Shown piece by piece: positions 60,551-64,000 of a DNA stretch of 64,000 nt. The stretch covers positions 1,922,001 to 1,986,000 of the forward strand of contig JBAGRP010000001.1 of NCBI GenBank assembly GCA_036924855.1, written 5' to 3'. Every line of letters begins with the position of its first letter. Position 1 is the stretch's first letter. Made by a program: the position numbers and the translations under genes. Under the pieces are notes generated by a model. It ran no database searches and was not told the DNA's origin. It was given only the letters and a program-made list of their open reading frames with translations. Origin of the DNA: Nitrobacteraceae bacterium AZCC 2146 (GTDB lineage: Bacteria > Pseudomonadota > Alphaproteobacteria > Rhizobiales > Xanthobacteraceae).

Positions 60551-61961
60551 CGGCGTGACAAGGCCCGCGACAGCGCTGCACGATCTCTCGGCGGTCGAGC
60601 TGATCGCCGGGTTTCGCGCGAAAACGTTCTCGCCGAGCGAAGTCCTCGAAGACGTGCTCGCCCATATCGCGGTGTGGGAGCCGCATGCCAAGGCGCTGTA
60701 TGCCTTCGATCCCGACGGCGCGCGTGCCGTTGCCAAGGAATCCACACAGCGCTGGCTGAAGGGCGCGCCGATCGGCGTGCTCGATGGCGTGCCGACCACG
60801 GTGAAGGAAAACATCGCCACCAAGGGCGTGCCGGTGCCACTCGGCACCGCCGCCACCACGCTGGTGCCCGCGGCGGTCGATGCGCCGCCCGCGGCGCGCT
60901 TGCGCGAAGCCGGCGCGGTGATCTTCTCCAAGACCACGATGCCCGATTACGGCATGCTGTCGTCGGGCGCGTCGAGCTTCCATCCCCTCACCCGCAATCC
61001 CTGGGATCTCACGCAAAATCCCGGCGGCTCCAGCGCCGGCGCCGGCGCTGCGGCGGCGGCCGGTTATGGTCCGCTGCATATCGGCACCGATATCGGCGGC
61101 TCCGTCCGCCTGCCGGCAGCGTGGTGCGGCATCGTCACGCTGAAGCCGAGCCTCGGCCGCGTGCCGATCGATCCGCCCTATGTCGGCCGCTGTGCCGGCC
61201 CGATGACCCGCACCGTCGACGACACCGCCTTGATGATGAGCGTGCTGTCGCTGCCCGACAGCCGCGACGGCATGAGCCTGCCGCCGGCAGCCATCGACTG
61301 GACCTCACTGACCGACTTCTCGCCGAAGGGCATCCGCATCGGCCTGATGCTGGACATCGGTTTTGGCCTGCCGCTCGAAAAAGAAGTGCGCGACGTTGCC
61401 ATCGCTGCCGCGCGTGCTTTCGAGGCCGCCGGCGCGATCGTCACGGAAGTGCCGTCAGTGATGACCGGCGAGAACCTGATCGGGCTCGACGCGTTCTGGC
61501 GCGCGCGATCCTGGGACGACATTTCGAAATTGCCGTCGGAGACCCAGAGCAAGATCCTGCCCTTCATTTTCCAATGGGCGGAAGGCGGCTCGAAATTGTC
61601 GGGCACCGATGTCGTACGCGGTTTCAACGCCACCATGGCGATCCGCGCCGAAGCCGCAAAGCTGTTCGCTGAGGTCGATTACGTGATCTCGCCGGTGGCG
61701 CCGATCGTCAGCTATCCCGCGGAGCTGGCGTCGCCCACCGACGACGCACAGCGGCCGCTCGAACACATCGGCTATACCGTGCCGTGGAATATGGCGGAGA
61801 ATCCCGCCGCCTCCGTCAATGGCGGCTTCAGCGCCAAGGGGTTTCCGATCGGCGTGCAGATCGTCGGCCGCCGTTTCGACGACCACGGCGTGCTGAAGAT
61901 GGCAAAAGCCTTCGAAGGCCTGCGCGGTCCGCAGTTGCCATGGCCTTCGCCGCCGAAATAA
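60543..61961 (+). CDS. Amidase-signature family hydrolase
   Basis: A 472-residue amidase from the ATG at 60543. The catalytic Lys is Lys88 in TTVKEN, the cis-Ser is Ser163 in NPGGSSAGAGAA and the nucleophile is Ser187 in GTDIGGSVRLPA, with the canonical 24-residue spacing. Frame and start are set by the 8-bp overlap with the M20D gene. It hydrolyses an amide to acid and ammonia, presumably downstream of the imported compound. Confidence 0.93.
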   Translation: MADGVTRPATALHDLSAVELIAGFRAKTFSPSEVLEDVLAHIAVWEPHAKALYAFDPDGARAVAKESTQRWLKGAPIGVLDGVPTTVKENIATKGVPVPLGTAATTLVPAAVDAPPAARLREAGAVIFSKTTMPDYGMLSSGASSFHPLTRNPWDLTQNPGGSSAGAGAAAAAGYGPLHIGTDIGGSVRLPAAWCGIVTLKPSLGRVPIDPPYVGRCAGPMTRTVDDTALMMSVLSLPDSRDGMSLPPAAIDWTSLTDFSPKGIRIGLMLDIGFGLPLEKEVRDVAIAAARAFEAAGAIVTEVPSVMTGENLIGLDAFWRARSWDDISKLPSETQSKILPFIFQWAEGGSKLSGTDVVRGFNATMAIRAEAAKLFAEVDYVISPVAPIVSYPAELASPTDDAQRPLEHIGYTVPWNMAENPAASVNGGFSAKGFPIGVQIVGRRFDDHGVLKMAKAFEGLRGPQLPWPSPPK

Positions 61962-61966
61962 ATATG

Positions 61967-62120
61967 GTCATTCCCCGACACGCCAATTAGCGTGTCTGAG
62001 GACGCGCTCTTGCGCGGACCCGGAATCCATACACCCTGTCGTGGTTATGGATTCCGGGCTCGCTCGCAGGTGTCGCTGCTCGCGTCCTCAGGCGCGCCAA
62101 TTGGCGCGCCGGGGAATGAC
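61967..62120. repeat. Dispersed palindromic repeat, copy 2 (inverted relative to copy 1)
   Basis: Outer arms GTCATTCCCCG (61967-61977) and CGGGGAATGAC (62110-62120) enclose CCCGGAATCCATA (62019-62031) and TATGGATTCCGGG (62046-62058). The flanking CTCGCTCGCAGGTGTCGCTG followed by CTCGCG is the complement of the left side of copy 1 with one change, so the two copies lie in opposite orientation about 4.3 kb apart. Confidence 0.88.
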
Positions 62121-62161
62121 AAATTCAAAAAAACAAAAACGAAAAACGGGAGCAAACCAAC

Positions 62162-63052
62162 ATGGCCTTCGAGACGATTCTCTATGACGTCGCCGACCAG
62201 ATCCTCACCATCACCCTGAACCGCCCCGAGAAGCTCAATGCCTACAACGCCACCATGCAGGCCGAGCTGATCGCGGCGTTCGATCAGGCCGATGCCGACG
62301 ACAATGTCCGCGCCATCATCGTCACCGGCGCCGGCCGCGGCTTTTGCGCCGGCGCCGATCTCTCGTCAGGTGCCGACACCTTCGATCGCGACGCCAGGCG
62401 CGGTCCCGTCAAACGCCTCGCCAATGGCGATGTCGATTACAGCGACCCGATGGTCCGTGACGGCGGCGGCCAGGTGACGCTGCGGATTTTCAAATGCCTG
62501 AAGCCGGTGATCGCCGCGGTCAACGGCCCCGCGGTCGGCATCGGCGCCACCATGCAGCTGGCGATGGACATCCGCATCGCCTCGGAGAATGCGCGGTTCG
62601 GTTTCGTGTTCTCGCAGCGGGGCATCGTGCCGGAAGCGGCTTCAAGCTGGTTCCTGCCGCGCCTAGTCGGCATCTCGCAGGCGCTGGAATGGTGCTATTC
62701 CGGCCGCGTCTTCCCGGCACAGGAGGCGCTCGCCGGCCGCCTCGTCAGCAAGGTGGTGCCGCCCGACGACCTGCTGCCGACCGCACGCGCGCTGGCGAAG
62801 ACCTTCATCGACAAGACCGCGCCGGTGTCCGTCGCTCTGATCCGCCAGATGATGTGGCGCATGCTTGGCGCCGACGATCCGATGGAAGCCCACAAGATCG
62901 ACAGCCGCGGCATCTACGCGCGAGGCCGCTCCGAAGACGTCAAGGAAGGCGTGGTGGCATTCCTCGAAAAGCGCCCGGCGGAGTTCAAGAACAAGGTCAG
63001 CAAGGACATGCCGAGCTATTTCCCGTGGTGGGATGAGCGGGAATACAGATAG
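62162..63052 (+). CDS. Enoyl-CoA hydratase/isomerase family protein
   Basis: A 296-residue crotonase-fold protein. FETILYDVADQILTITLNRP opens it, with GAGRGFCAGADLSSG as the oxyanion-hole loop. KPVIAAVNGPAVGIGATMQL and FVFSQRGIVPEAASSWFLPR give the second oxyanion NH and active-site Glu region. It hydrates or isomerises acyl-CoAs. GGGAGCAAACCAAC precedes the ATG. It lies downstream of the amidase after the repeat element, so joint regulation is possible but not certain. Confidence 0.9.
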   Translation: MAFETILYDVADQILTITLNRPEKLNAYNATMQAELIAAFDQADADDNVRAIIVTGAGRGFCAGADLSSGADTFDRDARRGPVKRLANGDVDYSDPMVRDGGGQVTLRIFKCLKPVIAAVNGPAVGIGATMQLAMDIRIASENARFGFVFSQRGIVPEAASSWFLPRLVGISQALEWCYSGRVFPAQEALAGRLVSKVVPPDDLLPTARALAKTFIDKTAPVSVALIRQMMWRMLGADDPMEAHKIDSRGIYARGRSEDVKEGVVAFLEKRPAEFKNKVSKDMPSYFPWWDEREYR

Positions 63053-63117
63053 CAGGCCGTCATTGCGAGGAGCACTTGCGACGCGCAATCCAGTCGTCGC
63101 TGATGGCTGCAGCAATT

Positions 63118-64000
63118 TCAAAAGGCCAATTTCAATCCGATGCTGAAGCCCTCGGCCAGCAGCGAGGACTCATTCCGCGGCGCTTGCGGACGCGGGGAGT
63201 CCGGCGGCGGCCCGCCCGACGGCGGCGGGGAAGCGCCGGCGGCGGCGTTCGCGACGTCGCCGGCCCGCTGCACGCCGGGCCAGTACATGACCTCACACCC
63301 CGCGACAATCCGCCATTGCGATGTGAGCTGATAGCCGAGCTTCATGCTGAATTCCGGCATCACCGCAAAGCGGGTTTGCGAGTTGTTGCCGATATTGTTC
63401 GAAGAGGCGAGCAGACCGGCTGGCATCACGGTGGTGACCCCGCCGGTAGTCGATGCCGTCGAGCCGTTGACTTGCGTGTCGTTGAGATTGGCGCCGAGGG
63501 CAACCTTGCCGCGCCATTCCAGCGACCAGGGACCTTTCTTGACGTCGCCGGAAAGGCCGAGATCGAGGCCATGAAAATTATTGGTGGTATTAAACACGTC
63601 GCTGACGCTGATGGAAACCGGACCGGACACGATCGTGGAGGCGATGTCCAGGCGATCGGAGACGTAACGATAGCGATAGCCCACCAGCACGCCGATGTGC
63701 CCGCTGCCCCACGCCCCGAATAAGGAATCGATGGCGACACCCGCCGAGCGATCATCCGCCCCGCCGCCCCAGGACAAGATGTTCTGACGATAAAGCGCGC
63801 TAGCTCCAAGCAGATGGGACAGGTCGCGAACCGTCATGGAGCCCGCGTTCGAGCCGGGAAACGCAACCAGCAACCCATCCTGCTGATTGCTTGAGGTGTT
63901 GAAGAACGGTCGTGCCAGAATCGGATTGCCGCTGGATGAGGCGCTGAATCCGGACGACAGATTCTCCAGACCAAACGCACTCGCTTCGACACCGCTGTTT
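63118..64000 (-). CDS. Outer-membrane beta-barrel protein, partial (BBP7-like)
   Basis: The C-terminal 294 residues of a protein whose 5-prime end lies beyond the window; reading is continuous to the edge (NSGVEASAFGLENLSSGFSA at the edge). Alternating polar/hydrophobic strands (KGPWSLEWRGKVALGANLND, RFAVMPEFSMKLGYQLTSQW) and a terminal LKLAF with aromatic last residue are typical of an outer-membrane barrel. LSSGFSASSSGNP and GSMTVRDLSHLLGAS resemble the BBP7 family. A Pro-rich loop (ASPPPSGGPPPDSPRPQAP) precedes the last strand. Confidence 0.8.
   Translation of the reverse strand, partial: NSGVEASAFGLENLSSGFSASSSGNPILARPFFNTSSNQQDGLLVAFPGSNAGSMTVRDLSHLLGASALYRQNILSWGGGADDRSAGVAIDSLFGAWGSGHIGVLVGYRYRYVSDRLDIASTIVSGPVSISVSDVFNTTNNFHGLDLGLSGDVKKGPWSLEWRGKVALGANLNDTQVNGSTASTTGGVTTVMPAGLLASSNNIGNNSQTRFAVMPEFSMKLGYQLTSQWRIVAGCEVMYWPGVQRAGDVANAAAGASPPPSGGPPPDSPRPQAPRNESSLLAEGFSIGLKLAF

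Noticed and set aside
1..64000. CRISPR arrays, prophage modules, rRNA genes or toxin-antitoxin pairs
   Set aside because: No regularly spaced direct repeats, phage structural or integrase genes, or rRNA-like segments were seen. The small coupled genes at 12213-12559 lack toxin or antitoxin motifs.

Overview
The window looks like a chromosomal segment of a high-GC alphaproteobacterium of the Nitrobacteraceae, most likely Bradyrhizobium or a close relative such as Rhodopseudomonas. This rests on gene content (GrlR-like protein, host-attachment protein, FixJ-type regulators, many very small proteins with strong Shine-Dalgarno sites), on promoters matching the alphaproteobacterial general-stress consensus GGAAC-N16-CGTT, and on genus-typical dispersed palindromic repeats. 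No sequence search was possible, so family names come from motifs and recall.

Layout. 1-7.3 kb: housekeeping and unknown genes (3-prime-truncated cysE, an alpha/beta hydrolase, a zinc-finger protein, an FAD monooxygenase, a lipoprotein, a decayed metallo-beta-lactamase-fold gene, secreted cysteine-containing proteins). 7.4-11.8 kb: an RND efflux pump (lipoprotein adaptor plus inner-membrane pump). 11.9-16 kb: tiny membrane and zinc-knuckle proteins, then a PAS-containing histidine kinase with two response regulators. 16-26.4 kb: a gene-poor accessory stretch of small proteins with an IS3-family element, perfect inverted repeats and several EcfG-type promoters. 26.4-31.2 kb: the prkA-yeaH-spoVR stress operon, itself preceded by a near-consensus EcfG box.

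31.8-40.2 kb: a catabolic cluster with a branched-chain-type ABC importer (binding protein, LivH, and a single 840-residue LivM-LivG-LivF fusion), a 3-hydroxyacyl-CoA-dehydrogenase-like enzyme and a beta-keto acid cleavage enzyme (BKACE), divergent from a GntR/FCD regulator and a short-chain dehydrogenase. 40.5-41.6 kb: an IS630-family element inserted exactly in the TAG stop codon of the next operon's last gene. 41.6-50.2 kb: a complete Nit1C-type cluster (nitB, nitrilase, radical SAM protein, acyltransferase, AIR-synthase-like protein, glycosyltransferase, MSMEG_0570-like protein, flavoprotein), known in other bacteria from nitrogen-starvation and cyanide-assimilation studies. Here it is divergent from a MocR-type regulator, with a perfect 16-bp palindrome between them.

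50.4-50.7 kb: a tRNA-Leu(UAA) gene split between U34 and A35 by a compact 206-nt group I intron whose core helices can all be drawn. 50.9-63.1 kb: a dipeptide-type ABC importer with M20, M81, M20D and amidase-signature hydrolases and an enoyl-CoA hydratase, containing two copies of a palindromic repeat. The window ends in a partial outer-membrane beta-barrel gene.

The most noteworthy items are the intron-bearing tRNA-Leu, the MocR-linked Nit1C cluster, the set of EcfG-type promoters at 21.5-26.4 kb, the LivMGF fusion, and the perfect hairpins of the accessory region.
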